A DNA stretch of 64,000 bases from JALHMI01 sp964598535 (GTDB lineage: Bacteria; Planctomycetota; Planctomycetia; Pirellulales; PALSA-1355), in the NCBI GenBank assembly GCA_964598535.1, contig CAZRCI010000025.1:12761-76760 (forward strand). The letters run 5' to 3'. The notes beneath the pieces are model-generated. The model saw only the letters and a list, made by a program, of their open reading frames with translations. It searched no databases and had not been told where the DNA came from. Below, piece after piece: positions 23,702-32,490 of the stretch (positions are counted from its first letter, which is position 1; every line of letters begins with the position of its first letter). A program made the translations under genes and the position numbers.

Positions 23702-23737
23702 GAGTGTCCCGCGAGCCTTGCGACTCGCGGGACACTC
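23702..23737. terminator. Strong hairpin between convergent genes
   Basis: GAGTGTCCCGCGAG (23702-23715) pairs perfectly with CTCGCGGGACACTC (23724-23737) around an 8-base loop. There is no T-tract on either side. It lies between two convergent genes and may end or protect both transcripts. Confidence 0.5.
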
Positions 23738-23798
23738 CACTTGCCCCCACCCCCCAGGTGGGTATCCATCAATACGTCATAGGTTTACAGAACCGAGT

Positions 23799-26105
23799 TC
23801 ATGGGTTGGTGGCGACTTTCGTCGGGCCCTCGGCCATCAGCCTTGCGATCTCTTCCAGAATCTTTACCGCCGGGGCCGGAAAAGCTCCGGCCTCTGAACT
23901 CCAAAAGTTAATCGTTGCCCGGGCCCCATCTATTTCAACCGGCACGTGAAGACTAGAGCGAATGTCTTTCCGTGACATGTTGACCATGACCGAGCCTTGT
24001 GTCTTTTCGAGCGATTGGTTAACCACAATCTCGTTGCCTTGGATGTAGTCGGCTAACGACTGCCCGTTGGCACGAATGACGGTCGATTTGCTCTTGAACG
24101 AGGTGTCCAGGCCCAATCGTTCCTGTAGGAATTTGAGCCGAATGCGATCCTTCTCCAGCCCGGTGACACAAATTCGATCGACCTGCGGCACCAAATCCAT
24201 GAGCTGATAGCTGACAATTTCGAACGACTTGTCGTCCTTCAGAGCATTACGCACCAGAGCCTTGATCTGTTCATCAAGGGAAATAGTGTCCGCCGCGGCC
24301 AGGAATTCCTTCACCCGCTGCGCATTCTCCGTGGCGGGCTTTGTCAGATCCTGATCGGCCAAGGCGACCTCGAACCAACCGAACATCATTTCTTCCCAGG
24401 TCTGCTCACCCCAGGTGACCTCTTTCGTTGGATCCGGATTGGCCCGATTGTCCTCCGAATTGTCGAAGTGGGCGACGCAGTGGAGCCTGGTTCCACGCGG
24501 GAGTTGCCTGGGCTCCTCGAGCATATACGTGGTTTGCCACCCGAAATCATAGCGAGGCACCCAGAGGATCGTCTCCTTGCGACCGTCCGGAAAGATCAGG
24601 TCGTACCGAAAATCCTTGCCGCGGACGTGCATGTGCGGCGAAACCGACAGGAGCAATGAGTTCTGACGAAAGATGTAATCGGCTTCCACTTTGTAGTTCG
24701 GGTGTCCTGGCGGAATCTTAAACGTGAAGTTGCCGGCGTTCTGCACGGCGACTTCCTTTTGCACCTTGCTCGGATCGGCAAACTTAAAGCCGACGTAGCT
24801 GCGATCTTTTTGCGCCTTGCCATTCGGAGTGTAGTGCATCTCGAACAGCAGCTTGGTCCCCTTTTGCACGTATCGAGCCATATCATCCGAGAGCACTTGC
24901 GGCCGCAGTCCAGGAGCAAAAGCCCCCAACCAGTTGGTGCGCAGCCGGCCAGCTTGGCCCGTGGGAGTTACCCCCGACGGAACGAGGTACACGATGATGT
25001 GGTGCACGACCGAAGCATTGCCCGGCCTGCACTCCATGGCCTTGATCCACTTGTCTTCGTTCCAGCCGGGATCGACGATGAACCGCTGGTACTCGACCGT
25101 GCCAGTGGCTGGTACTTCGTATTCCTTCGGCATCCAAACGACTTCGTCCGGTTCAGGAATCTGCCAGCCTTCGGCGAACCGCGGTGGAGCGGGCAAATCG
25201 TTGGGATCGCCTTCGGGCGCTCCATTGTCAACCCACTTGTTGATCAGGGCTTTGTCTTCATCGCTCAGACGAGCATCGTTCGAAAACTTGCCGTGCGCTG
25301 GATCGGCATGCCAGGGCGGCATCCGATTGTCGTTCACTACCTCGCGAACCATCTCGGCCCAGCCCACGGCGTCTTCGTAGTTCGTAAGCGAAAAGGGCGC
25401 GATCTGCTTTTCGCGATGACAATACACGCAATTATTGTTGAGGATCGTGGCAATGTGCTTCGTGTATGTCACGTCGCTACCGGCGAGGGGCTCTTTGACG
25501 CGGCCGATATGACAACCCTGGCTGGGCGCCGCGGACAGCGTGACGGGCTGGCCGGCCAGCACCTCTTCGATGGCAATCGCCAGGTCTTCTCGTTGGGGGA
25601 TTTCGCGCTGATAGGCGACGCCGCCCGTTTGGAAACCGTACTGGTCGTCGATGCGGCCCCAATAGCGAATGACGCGGTCTGCGTCGAGCAAGAAGGCTTC
25701 CGGCGTGCGCACCGCCCCGAGCTGATCGGCAATCTTGTTGCCCGTATCCTTCAGCAGAGGAAACTCAATCTGGTGTTCCTTGGCATAATGGGCCAAATCG
25801 CTGACCGAATCCTGCTGGTTCGAATCAATGGCCAGGAATGCCACGCCGTGCGATTCAAAACGCTTGGCCAGATCCACCAGGCGCGAAGCATACAGCTTTG
25901 CCTGCGGACATTCGGTGCCGACCACGGCAATGACCACTGCTTTGCTTCCGGCAAAGTCGGCCAACGAAACTTCCTGGCCGCGGAAGTCATTGGCGGTGAA
26001 TCCTTCGACCTTCTTGCCTACCGGAGCGTCCTCCACACCGGAGGCAACACTGACGCTCAAACAAAGCGTGAGCGCTGTGCCCAGAGATAACAGGCGAATG
26101 CCCAT
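23799..26105 (-). CDS. Exported redoxin, c-type haem and copper monooxygenase-like protein
   Basis: I place the start at ATG 26105, since the GGAGG site lies between it and an upstream ATG. The 768-residue protein has a signal peptide (LLSLGTALTLCLSVSVASG), then an AhpC/TSA-type redoxin with a single Cys (GTECPQAK), a haem-binding NCVYCH, and a copper type II ascorbate-dependent monooxygenase-like region with VVHHIIVYL, LFEMHYTPNG, HMHVRGKDF and EEMMFGWFE as likely Cu ligands. This multidomain type is common in planctomycetes, in the periplasm. The substrate is unknown; a redox role is likely. Confidence 0.85.
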   Translation of the reverse strand: MGIRLLSLGTALTLCLSVSVASGVEDAPVGKKVEGFTANDFRGQEVSLADFAGSKAVVIAVVGTECPQAKLYASRLVDLAKRFESHGVAFLAIDSNQQDSVSDLAHYAKEHQIEFPLLKDTGNKIADQLGAVRTPEAFLLDADRVIRYWGRIDDQYGFQTGGVAYQREIPQREDLAIAIEEVLAGQPVTLSAAPSQGCHIGRVKEPLAGSDVTYTKHIATILNNNCVYCHREKQIAPFSLTNYEDAVGWAEMVREVVNDNRMPPWHADPAHGKFSNDARLSDEDKALINKWVDNGAPEGDPNDLPAPPRFAEGWQIPEPDEVVWMPKEYEVPATGTVEYQRFIVDPGWNEDKWIKAMECRPGNASVVHHIIVYLVPSGVTPTGQAGRLRTNWLGAFAPGLRPQVLSDDMARYVQKGTKLLFEMHYTPNGKAQKDRSYVGFKFADPSKVQKEVAVQNAGNFTFKIPPGHPNYKVEADYIFRQNSLLLSVSPHMHVRGKDFRYDLIFPDGRKETILWVPRYDFGWQTTYMLEEPRQLPRGTRLHCVAHFDNSEDNRANPDPTKEVTWGEQTWEEMMFGWFEVALADQDLTKPATENAQRVKEFLAAADTISLDEQIKALVRNALKDDKSFEIVSYQLMDLVPQVDRICVTGLEKDRIRLKFLQERLGLDTSFKSKSTVIRANGQSLADYIQGNEIVVNQSLEKTQGSVMVNMSRKDIRSSLHVPVEIDGARATINFWSSEAGAFPAPAVKILEEIARLMAEGPTKVATNP

Positions 26106-26165
26106 CGTTGAAACCTCCATCCTCAGTGATCGATATCCATGCGCGGAAAAATATCCTCGCCGACG

Positions 26166-26849
26166 TTAGTCGGACGACCGACTTTCCCAAGCCTGGGGGG
26201 ACTCCACGCCGAGATAACTTAGGAACGCTCGGCACAACTCCTCTGCCAACTGTTCACGGGAAAGCTGTAGCCTGCTGCGCTGCAAATCCGCATACATGGT
26301 TTCATGATCGAGCGTGTCGAACACGAGCCGCATTCCAAAATCAACCGCCAGCAGCGGGTCAGGATGCTTGATCTCGCCCCGCCGCATAAGCAACAAATCC
26401 ACCAGCCGATTGGAAATCTCGCGGCCAACCCGCGCGGCACGCTCGGCAAAGCTCATGTCGCAACTGCATCGCGCGATAAACGCCCGCACGAGGCCGCGAC
26501 GATGGTAATAGGTGTGCGTCAGAAAGGGAATCGTGCTCGATAGAATCTCAGCGATCGAGTAGCCTTCCCAACGCTCCGCATCGAGAGCCATCTCAGCCGT
26601 CGCGATCGCCTGTTCGCAAAACCGTTCGTGCAAGCAAACCAGGAGCGAATCCTTGTCGTTGAAACGCGCATACATCGCGCCCACTGACGAATTTGCCCGG
26701 CGCACGATCTCCGCCACGGTCGTCGCGTCGAAGCCCCGCTCGGCCACGAGTTCCTCGGCCGCGTCAAGCAACCGTTCCAATGTTTCCTGGCTGCGAACCT
26801 GATGCGTGGGCTTAACCCACTCGACGTTATGTCCCAGCGTTCGTGACAC
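26166..26849 (-). CDS. TetR-family transcription regulator
   Basis: The 227-residue protein has the TetR N-terminal HTH: ETLERLLDAAEELVAERGFD, ATTVAEIVRRANSSVGAMYA, then RFNDKDSLLVCLHERF. The C-terminal ligand domain is helical and variable. It lies upstream of the redoxin/copper protein gene in the same direction and 250 bases before the redoxin at 27097, so it probably controls one or both. A palindrome at 26931-26946 in front of it is a candidate operator. The ligand cannot be predicted. Confidence 0.88.
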   Translation of the reverse strand: MSRTLGHNVEWVKPTHQVRSQETLERLLDAAEELVAERGFDATTVAEIVRRANSSVGAMYARFNDKDSLLVCLHERFCEQAIATAEMALDAERWEGYSIAEILSSTIPFLTHTYYHRRGLVRAFIARCSCDMSFAERAARVGREISNRLVDLLLMRRGEIKHPDPLLAVDFGMRLVFDTLDHETMYADLQRSRLQLSREQLAEELCRAFLSYLGVESPQAWESRSSD

Positions 26850-26930
26850 GACAGAATCGCTCCGAAAGAAAACAGAATCAGAACACGGATTCTCTTTCTA
26901 GGTCGACGAAAAGACCCGCCGTAATTGAAC

Positions 26931-26946
26931 TAGAATTCTAATTCTA
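26931..26946. promoter_or_regulatory. Candidate TetR operator
   Basis: TAGAAT-TCTA-ATTCTA is an inverted repeat with 6-base arms, and its left part TAGAATTCTA is itself a perfect palindrome. It lies 82 bases before the TetR start in an AT-rich tract that contrasts with the surrounding DNA. Confidence 0.45.
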
Positions 26947-27096
26947 TTTTGATTGTGTCGTCCCCCGCCATGAACGTCAAGCAGAAGTCGAGAGAAAAGC
27001 TTGTGGAAATCGCCACGGCGCCCGGCAAGTCCCTAGACGGGTACTCTTGGCTCACAAAGGCGATAAATAGCGAGCAGAGGCCCCTGGAGAGGCGGC

Positions 27097-27717
27097 TTAT
27101 TGGCTCCGCCGCCGCTCGCGAGCATAGCGTACGCGGCAACCGATGGCCGGGGCTTCCGTGATCTCAATCGGATTCCCGACCAGGAGCGCTTCGACGGCGG
27201 GCTCCAAATAGCGGGTCTTCACCATTTCCGCGAGGCTGCTGTCGTCCATCCCACCCATGTAGGCGATCTTTCGGTCCTTATTCAGCACAAAGAACTCGGG
27301 CGTGAAAGCGGCTCCATAGGCTTTGCCGATGGCTTGCGTCTCGTCATACAGGTAAGGAAAGTCAAAGCTTCGCATTTCGGCCCGCTCTTTGAGTCTCTCA
27401 AGTCGATCTTCCGGCACCGTGTTCACGCAAATTGCCACGAGGCCGACCTTGCCCTTGGGTCCGGTGAACTTCTGGGAGAACTCCAGGATACGGTCTTCAT
27501 AGTCCGTCGCCACGGGGCAACTATTGCAGGTAAAGACAACGACCACCACGTCTTTATCCGCCAGGTCTGCGAGCGAATGGCGTTTGCCATCAACGCCCGG
27601 CAAATCGTTCCAGGCCGGGGCAGCATCGCCAACGTTGAGCACGGCATTGTACTTGCCCGCGAGCGTAGGAGCAGCGGACAACGCGATCATCAGAAGCGAT
27701 AGGACAATGCGAATCAT
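27097..27717 (-). CDS. Exported thioredoxin-like redoxin
   Basis: The start ATG 27717 opens a signal peptide (IRIVLSLLMIALSAAPTLAG). The mature protein is of the AhpC/TSA-redoxin type with a CxxC-type site in FTCNSCPVA, PYLYDETQAIGKAYGAAFTP with the family's cis-Pro region, and a closing strand FFVLNKDRKIAYMGG. It is likely a periplasmic thiol-disulfide or peroxide-reducing protein. It shares the redoxin fold with the large protein at 23799, and the TetR gene lies between them, suggesting a redox-linked locus. The C terminus is basic (RVRYARERRRSQ). Confidence 0.85.
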   Translation of the reverse strand: MIRIVLSLLMIALSAAPTLAGKYNAVLNVGDAAPAWNDLPGVDGKRHSLADLADKDVVVVVFTCNSCPVATDYEDRILEFSQKFTGPKGKVGLVAICVNTVPEDRLERLKERAEMRSFDFPYLYDETQAIGKAYGAAFTPEFFVLNKDRKIAYMGGMDDSSLAEMVKTRYLEPAVEALLVGNPIEITEAPAIGCRVRYARERRRSQ

Positions 27718-27948
27718 GGGGCGCTCCAAGACGTTTGTTACTGATACCCGCTAATAATCGTCACGGACATTTCGAGATCATTCGCCTGAAAACAGCTCTG
27801 CCGGTCTGGCATGCTTCTCGGACAACCGCGCAACGCGCAGGCTCTCACCGGAGCGCTAAACCAACTTCTTAGCGGATCTCGATGGTAACCGTCAAATCAC
27901 GCGTTGTCGCCGCTGTCAGCCTGTTAGAAAGCTGGCGGTCTGTTAGAA

Positions 27949-27992
27949 AAATGAAGCGAGCCGGACGTCGTACCGTCCGGCTCGCTTCATTT
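27949..27992 (-). terminator. Intrinsic terminator after the cold-shock gene
   Basis: A perfect 19-base stem (27949-27967 with 27974-27992) and 6-base loop, followed on the minus strand by a run of T (27951-27947). It lies about 45 bases downstream of the cold-shock gene. Confidence 0.85.
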
Positions 27993-28036
27993 ACAGGTTG
28001 AATAATGCGCTTATCCTGGGGGGGATGACTGCGCTC

Positions 28037-28249
28037 TTAAGCCGGGGTGACAGATGCCGCCCGCGGGCCCTTGCCCGCACTCGACTGGCCTTCGTCAATG
28101 GTGTACTCGACGCGCTGACCTTCGGTCAGGTTGTCGAATCCCCGGTCGGCCACCGTCGAATGATGGAAGAACACGTCCTGACCGTTCTCCGTCTGGATGA
28201 AACCGAACCCCTTCTCTTGTACCAACTTCTTGATCTTACCCGACGCCAT
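28037..28249 (-). CDS. Cold-shock domain protein
   Basis: The 70-residue protein starts at ATG 28249 after a long GGAGGGAGAG site. It shows the cold-shock fold with RNP1 GFGFIQTE and RNP2 DVFFHHSTV, then LTEGQRVEYTIDEG. Such proteins bind single-stranded RNA and DNA and act as RNA chaperones. The terminator just downstream and the strong ribosome-binding site fit a high-level monocistronic message. The C terminus (KGPRAASVTPA) is typical of planctomycete and proteobacterial Csp proteins. Confidence 0.93.
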   Translation of the reverse strand: MASGKIKKLVQEKGFGFIQTENGQDVFFHHSTVADRGFDNLTEGQRVEYTIDEGQSSAGKGPRAASVTPA

Positions 28250-28449
28250 AGCGTTTACTCTCCCTCCACACAAAACACGAGCGCGACGCGAGCTGCCATT
28301 TGTGGACATGGCGGCTGGCGGCTCCAAGGGCTTGGAGCGTGTGCCATCTTACCCGACAAACCCCCTCTGAACAGATCGGAGCCGGTTAATTTCTTGACTT
28401 TTTGGGGGGTCGGCTCCGCACCTGACGGCCTGAGGCCCTGGGATGCGCT

Positions 28450-30714
28450 TCAGCACGAACGCATCTGGGCTCGCGACGACCCCGAGGCTGCCAAATCAGC
28501 AACAACCCGCAAACCTATCGAATCGGCGCGAACAGCAGGTTCGAGCGTCACGGCCACGTTCTTGAAGGCCGGTGTGCGCGACGCGGGATCGACATCGCGT
28601 GGAACCAGAACATTGGCTTCCGGATAGTACATCAGGACGTTGCCGGCGCGGATCTTTGGGTATGCCTTGGCAATCGCTCGCATCTCCCCGACCTGGCTTC
28701 GCACGACGAGGGGCTGGTCGGCTGCGAGTCCGAGACGTTCGAGGTCGTCCGGATGCACCAGCACAATGTCGCGGCGATCCTGCCCGCGATAAAGGTCATA
28801 GTCCTCATAGACGACCGTGTTGAACTGCCCTTCGCTGCGCACGGTCATCAGCCGCAGCTCACCAGCGGCCAAGCGCGAACTTGGAAGTTCGTGGGTATGG
28901 AGTTTGGCCTTGCCGGTCGCTGTTGGAAACTTGGGCGTATTCAGGCGGCGACCGGGGATGTGAAACTCCGCTTTGGTGCGATCCATATCGCGAATTTGTT
29001 CCCATCCCGGAATGATCGCCCCAATTGCCTCGCGAATCTGCCCATGATCGGAAAGCCGTTGCCAGTCGATCGGGCTTTGCCGATCGGCGAGGATGCGCCG
29101 CCCAATGTCCGCAATCAACTCGACCTCGCTCCGGGGGCCCGCATGTCGCTGTGGTCCGCCATCGCTATAGCGAACGTAGCTGAACATCGACTCCTGAGTC
29201 GTTGGCTGCCGCTCTTCATCGCGAGCGAGCACCGGCAAAATGAACGTTTCGCCGGTGGCCAGGCCGTGCGCGTGCCCGGTGTTCAAGGTCGTGCTGAGAT
29301 AAACCAACATGTCGAGCTTGGCGAGCGCATGTTGGGCGAACGTCGCATCGGGATTCGAGCCATACAGGTTGCCTCCGAGGCAGAAGCCAAACTTCAGCTT
29401 GCCCTCGGCCGCGGCGTGCATGCAAGCCATCGTGTCGAGACCCGGCTCCTTTGGCAGCTCGACGCCAAAGTGCCGCTCCAATCGCTGCAACACCGCGTCC
29501 TTGAGCGCAGGCGTAACTCCGAGCGAGCCCATTCCCTGTACGTTGGAGTGTCCGCGAATCGGCAGCAAGCCGGAATGCGGCTTACCAACCATCCCGCGCA
29601 TCAACGCCAGATTGGCAATCGCCTGCACGTTCTGCACGCCGTGCAGATGATGGGTGATTCCCATGGTCCAGGACAAGACCGCCGACTTGGCCTTGAAATA
29701 ACGTTCCGCGATTTCATCGATCGTTCGCAGCTCGACGCCCGAGCAGCTTATGATGTCGTCCCAAGCCAGCGACCGCAGAAAGGCCCTGAATTCTTCCCAG
29801 CCTTCGCAGTGCTCGTTCAGAAACGCTTCGTCCGCGGCCCCGACTTCCTCGATGCGTTTGGCAATTCCGGCCAAGAGCGCCAGGTCTCCGCCGATGTGCG
29901 GTTGAACGTACAGGCTGGCGATCGGCGAGCCCAGCAACAGGCTTCGCACATCGCTGGGAACGCTGAAGTTGACCATCCCGGTTTCCACGACCGGATTGAT
30001 CACGATCACTTCGCCGCCGTTGCGACGGACCTGCATCAAGGTACGCATTAAGCGAGGATGATTGCTGGCGGGATTCCCCCCGATCACAAATACCAGGTCG
30101 GATTGCTCGACATCTTCAAGCGTGGTGGTCGCGGTGCCCACGCCGACCGCGGTGCCCAGCCCGACGCCGCTGGCCTGATGGCAGTAGTAACTGCAATTGT
30201 TCACATTATTGGTGCCGTATAGGCGGACCAAAAGCTGCAACAGAAAGCCGGCTTCGTTCGAGCTTCGCCCGCTGGCGTACCAGAAAGTTTCGTCGGGAGT
30301 AAGCTGCCTGAGTTTCGCGGCGATCCTCCCCAGCGCGTCTTCCCAGCCGATTGGCCGGTAATACTGAGAGCCCGGCTCGCGGATCAGCGGCGCCGTCAGG
30401 CGACCGCAATATTCGAGTTCGCGCGGCGAGAACGCCTGCATCTGCGCCAGCGAGTAGGTGGCAAAGAACTCGTCTCGGATTGCGCCCTGCATGTCCGAGG
30501 CCATGGCCTGAAGCGACTTCTTGCAGACCTCGGGAAAGTGGCCGGCCTCGTTGACCATGCCGCCGTCCTGGCCCCCCATTCCCAACGCGCAGGTCTTACA
30601 GGCGTTCTTGGTGCGCATCGCCTTCCACAATTTAACGATGCCGCCCACCTCGCGGGCCTTGCTCAACGTGTACCAGATGGCTGGCCAGCCCCCGCCCCGA
30701 TTAACCTGTTTCAT
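28450..30714 (-). CDS. YdeP/FdhF-family molybdopterin oxidoreductase
   Basis: The 754-residue protein has the YdeP N-terminal cysteine pair (NACKTCALGMGGQDGGM), then the molybdopterin-guanine-dinucleotide-binding domains: FWYASGRSSNEAGFLLQLL, NNCSYYCHQASGVGLG, FVIGGNPASNHPRLM, GHSNVQGMGSLGV and a C-terminal beta barrel (RDIVLVHPDDLERLGL, RAGNVLMYYPEANVLVP). It lacks the four-Cys cluster of classical formate dehydrogenases, as in YdeP, so it may not oxidise formate. No signal peptide, hence cytosolic. Family certain, substrate unknown. The 438 bases upstream hold no clear gene. Confidence 0.9.
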   Translation of the reverse strand: MKQVNRGGGWPAIWYTLSKAREVGGIVKLWKAMRTKNACKTCALGMGGQDGGMVNEAGHFPEVCKKSLQAMASDMQGAIRDEFFATYSLAQMQAFSPRELEYCGRLTAPLIREPGSQYYRPIGWEDALGRIAAKLRQLTPDETFWYASGRSSNEAGFLLQLLVRLYGTNNVNNCSYYCHQASGVGLGTAVGVGTATTTLEDVEQSDLVFVIGGNPASNHPRLMRTLMQVRRNGGEVIVINPVVETGMVNFSVPSDVRSLLLGSPIASLYVQPHIGGDLALLAGIAKRIEEVGAADEAFLNEHCEGWEEFRAFLRSLAWDDIISCSGVELRTIDEIAERYFKAKSAVLSWTMGITHHLHGVQNVQAIANLALMRGMVGKPHSGLLPIRGHSNVQGMGSLGVTPALKDAVLQRLERHFGVELPKEPGLDTMACMHAAAEGKLKFGFCLGGNLYGSNPDATFAQHALAKLDMLVYLSTTLNTGHAHGLATGETFILPVLARDEERQPTTQESMFSYVRYSDGGPQRHAGPRSEVELIADIGRRILADRQSPIDWQRLSDHGQIREAIGAIIPGWEQIRDMDRTKAEFHIPGRRLNTPKFPTATGKAKLHTHELPSSRLAAGELRLMTVRSEGQFNTVVYEDYDLYRGQDRRDIVLVHPDDLERLGLAADQPLVVRSQVGEMRAIAKAYPKIRAGNVLMYYPEANVLVPRDVDPASRTPAFKNVAVTLEPAVRADSIGLRVVADLAASGSSRAQMRSC

Positions 30715-31152
30715 GACCGCTCCTTAGCGAGATGGAACCACCTCATTATTCTAGTTTCTAGTTCCGCCCCGGCCCAGGTACCCAAGGATGTCCGGATCAT
30801 CGCGATCGCCCCCCGGTGACGATCTTTGCTCTTCGTTCGTCCCCAGATATGTTACCGGCGTTTGGCCGAGGCTTTCGAGACCGCTTCACGCCTGTTTCGC
30901 GCGCCGAAAAGGCTATGCTCATGTGGCCCGGTTTCCATTTGGATAATGCTCATCGTGGCATATCCGCACTGATCTCGAGCGGCGTCTCCCGCCGGCGCCG
31001 CCTTCGCTTAAAAATCGTGTCCTCCCCACTGCCCTGCGTCCGCTGCTGCTCCACTGCTAGCGACAGACACTGGCTCGTTTTCCAAGATCGGCGGGGTACG
31101 ATACAATCAGCGGCCAGATCGTCCCACCCTCGGACCGTGAGCACGAAATCGC
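30715..31152. other. Intergenic region, no gene seen
   Basis: Between divergently transcribed genes. An open frame on the plus strand at 30816-31241 gives a Ser/Arg-rich, unconvincing product that overlaps the next gene. Both promoters should lie here, but I find no clear consensus. Confidence 0.6.
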
Positions 31153-32358
31153 ATGCGAAAACTGACGAGCGTTTGCCTAGCTGTTCTAACGATACTTTCG
31201 GCCGCCTCTCATACGCTGGCCCAAAGCAATGCGACTTCTAGCAAGTTAGCTCCCTTCGTCGAGACGCTCCGCAAGGTTCAACCCGAAGGGGTGGGACATC
31301 GTGAAGCGAGTACCGCCTGGGGACGGTTGGTACAAAGCGCCGATGCCAACTCGCTGCCCACGATTCTCGAAGGCATGGACGGAGCAAGTCCGCTGGCGGA
31401 AAACTGGCTGCGGGCCGCCGTCGATGCTGTCGCAGAAAGGTACGTTCAGCAGACAGGCACGTTGCCCGTCGATCGCTTGGAGGCATTCCTGACGCAAACG
31501 GCTCACAATCCCAAGGCCCGGCGTCTCGCCTACGAGTGGCTGGCGCGTGTCGATCAGAACGCGTCAGATCGCCTGATACCGAACATGGCCAACGACCCTA
31601 GTCCGGAACTCCGCCGCGACGCCGTTTCGAGGTTGCTTGTCGTGGCCGAAACCACTCGCAAAGCAAACCAGCGAGAAGATGCAATTGCCGCCTATCGCAA
31701 AGTGTTGGATTTCGCCCGCGATCTGGATCAGGTAAAGACGATTACCGAAGCGCTGACCGAATTGGGAGCGCCTGTTGATCTGGCGCATCACTACGGATTT
31801 ATCGTCGACTGGCAGGTCATCGGCCCCTTCGATAATCGAGGCGGCAAGGGCTTCAGAACGGTGTACCCTCCCGAGGAGACAGTCGACCTGGCGGCAAATT
31901 ATGAAGGCGTGGCGGGCAACGTGAACTGGAAGCCTTATCAAACAGACCACGAGTATGGCGAAGTGGACCTGAACAAGGCTCTCGGTAAGCATATGGGCGT
32001 CGCCGGTTACGCACTGGCGGTATTCGAGTCGCCCAGCGAGCAGCCTGTGGAGCTACGGCTTGGCTCTGAAAACGCCATTCAGATCTGGCTCAACGGCGAG
32101 AAGCTGTGCGAGGCCGAAGCGTATCACGCCAACTCGGCAATCGACCAATATATTGGGCGCGGCGTGCTCAAGCCCGGCAAGAACCTTATCCTGGTCAAAG
32201 CGTGCCAGGATGAACGAACGGTCGATTGGGCTCAGAGCTGGTCTTTCCAACTGCGTGCCTGCGACTCGTCCGGCAAGGCAATCCTCTCCCAGGATCGTCC
32301 CGCGGCGAAGCCCACGCAAAAGAAAGCCGACGCGACCGCGTCGGCCGATGCTCCCTAA
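31153..32358 (+). CDS. Exported HEAT-like repeat protein with sugar-binding-like domain
   Basis: A 401-residue protein with a Sec signal peptide (KLTSVCLAVLTILSAASHTLA). Residues about 30-200 are helical with HEAT/TPR-like alternation (LAENWLRAAVDAVAERYV, RRDAVSRLLVVAETTRKA, EDAIAAYRKVLDFARDL). The C-terminal part is a beta-sandwich like those of glycoside hydrolase jelly-roll domains: WQVIGPFDNRGGKGF and PVELRLGSENAIQIWLNGE, VLKPGKNLILVKACQ. It probably binds other envelope molecules. It precedes a propeller gene by about 130 bases in the same direction. Confidence 0.75.
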   Translation: MRKLTSVCLAVLTILSAASHTLAQSNATSSKLAPFVETLRKVQPEGVGHREASTAWGRLVQSADANSLPTILEGMDGASPLAENWLRAAVDAVAERYVQQTGTLPVDRLEAFLTQTAHNPKARRLAYEWLARVDQNASDRLIPNMANDPSPELRRDAVSRLLVVAETTRKANQREDAIAAYRKVLDFARDLDQVKTITEALTELGAPVDLAHHYGFIVDWQVIGPFDNRGGKGFRTVYPPEETVDLAANYEGVAGNVNWKPYQTDHEYGEVDLNKALGKHMGVAGYALAVFESPSEQPVELRLGSENAIQIWLNGEKLCEAEAYHANSAIDQYIGRGVLKPGKNLILVKACQDERTVDWAQSWSFQLRACDSSGKAILSQDRPAAKPTQKKADATASADAP

Positions 32359-32490
32359 ATTAAGTCCCCCTCGGCGGCTGTAACCTTACCGCAGGAAAAC
32401 GGGCTCTTGTGCCGCTGTTAAAATCATGCGTGAATTTTGTCCGTGCTTCAACCTGTTCGACGTTTTTTGCTGCTTCACGGAAGCCTTGCT

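Noticed and set aside
30816..31241. Plus-strand frame before the HEAT-like protein
   Set aside because: It overlaps a gene with a good signal peptide, and its own product is low in complexity with no start signal.
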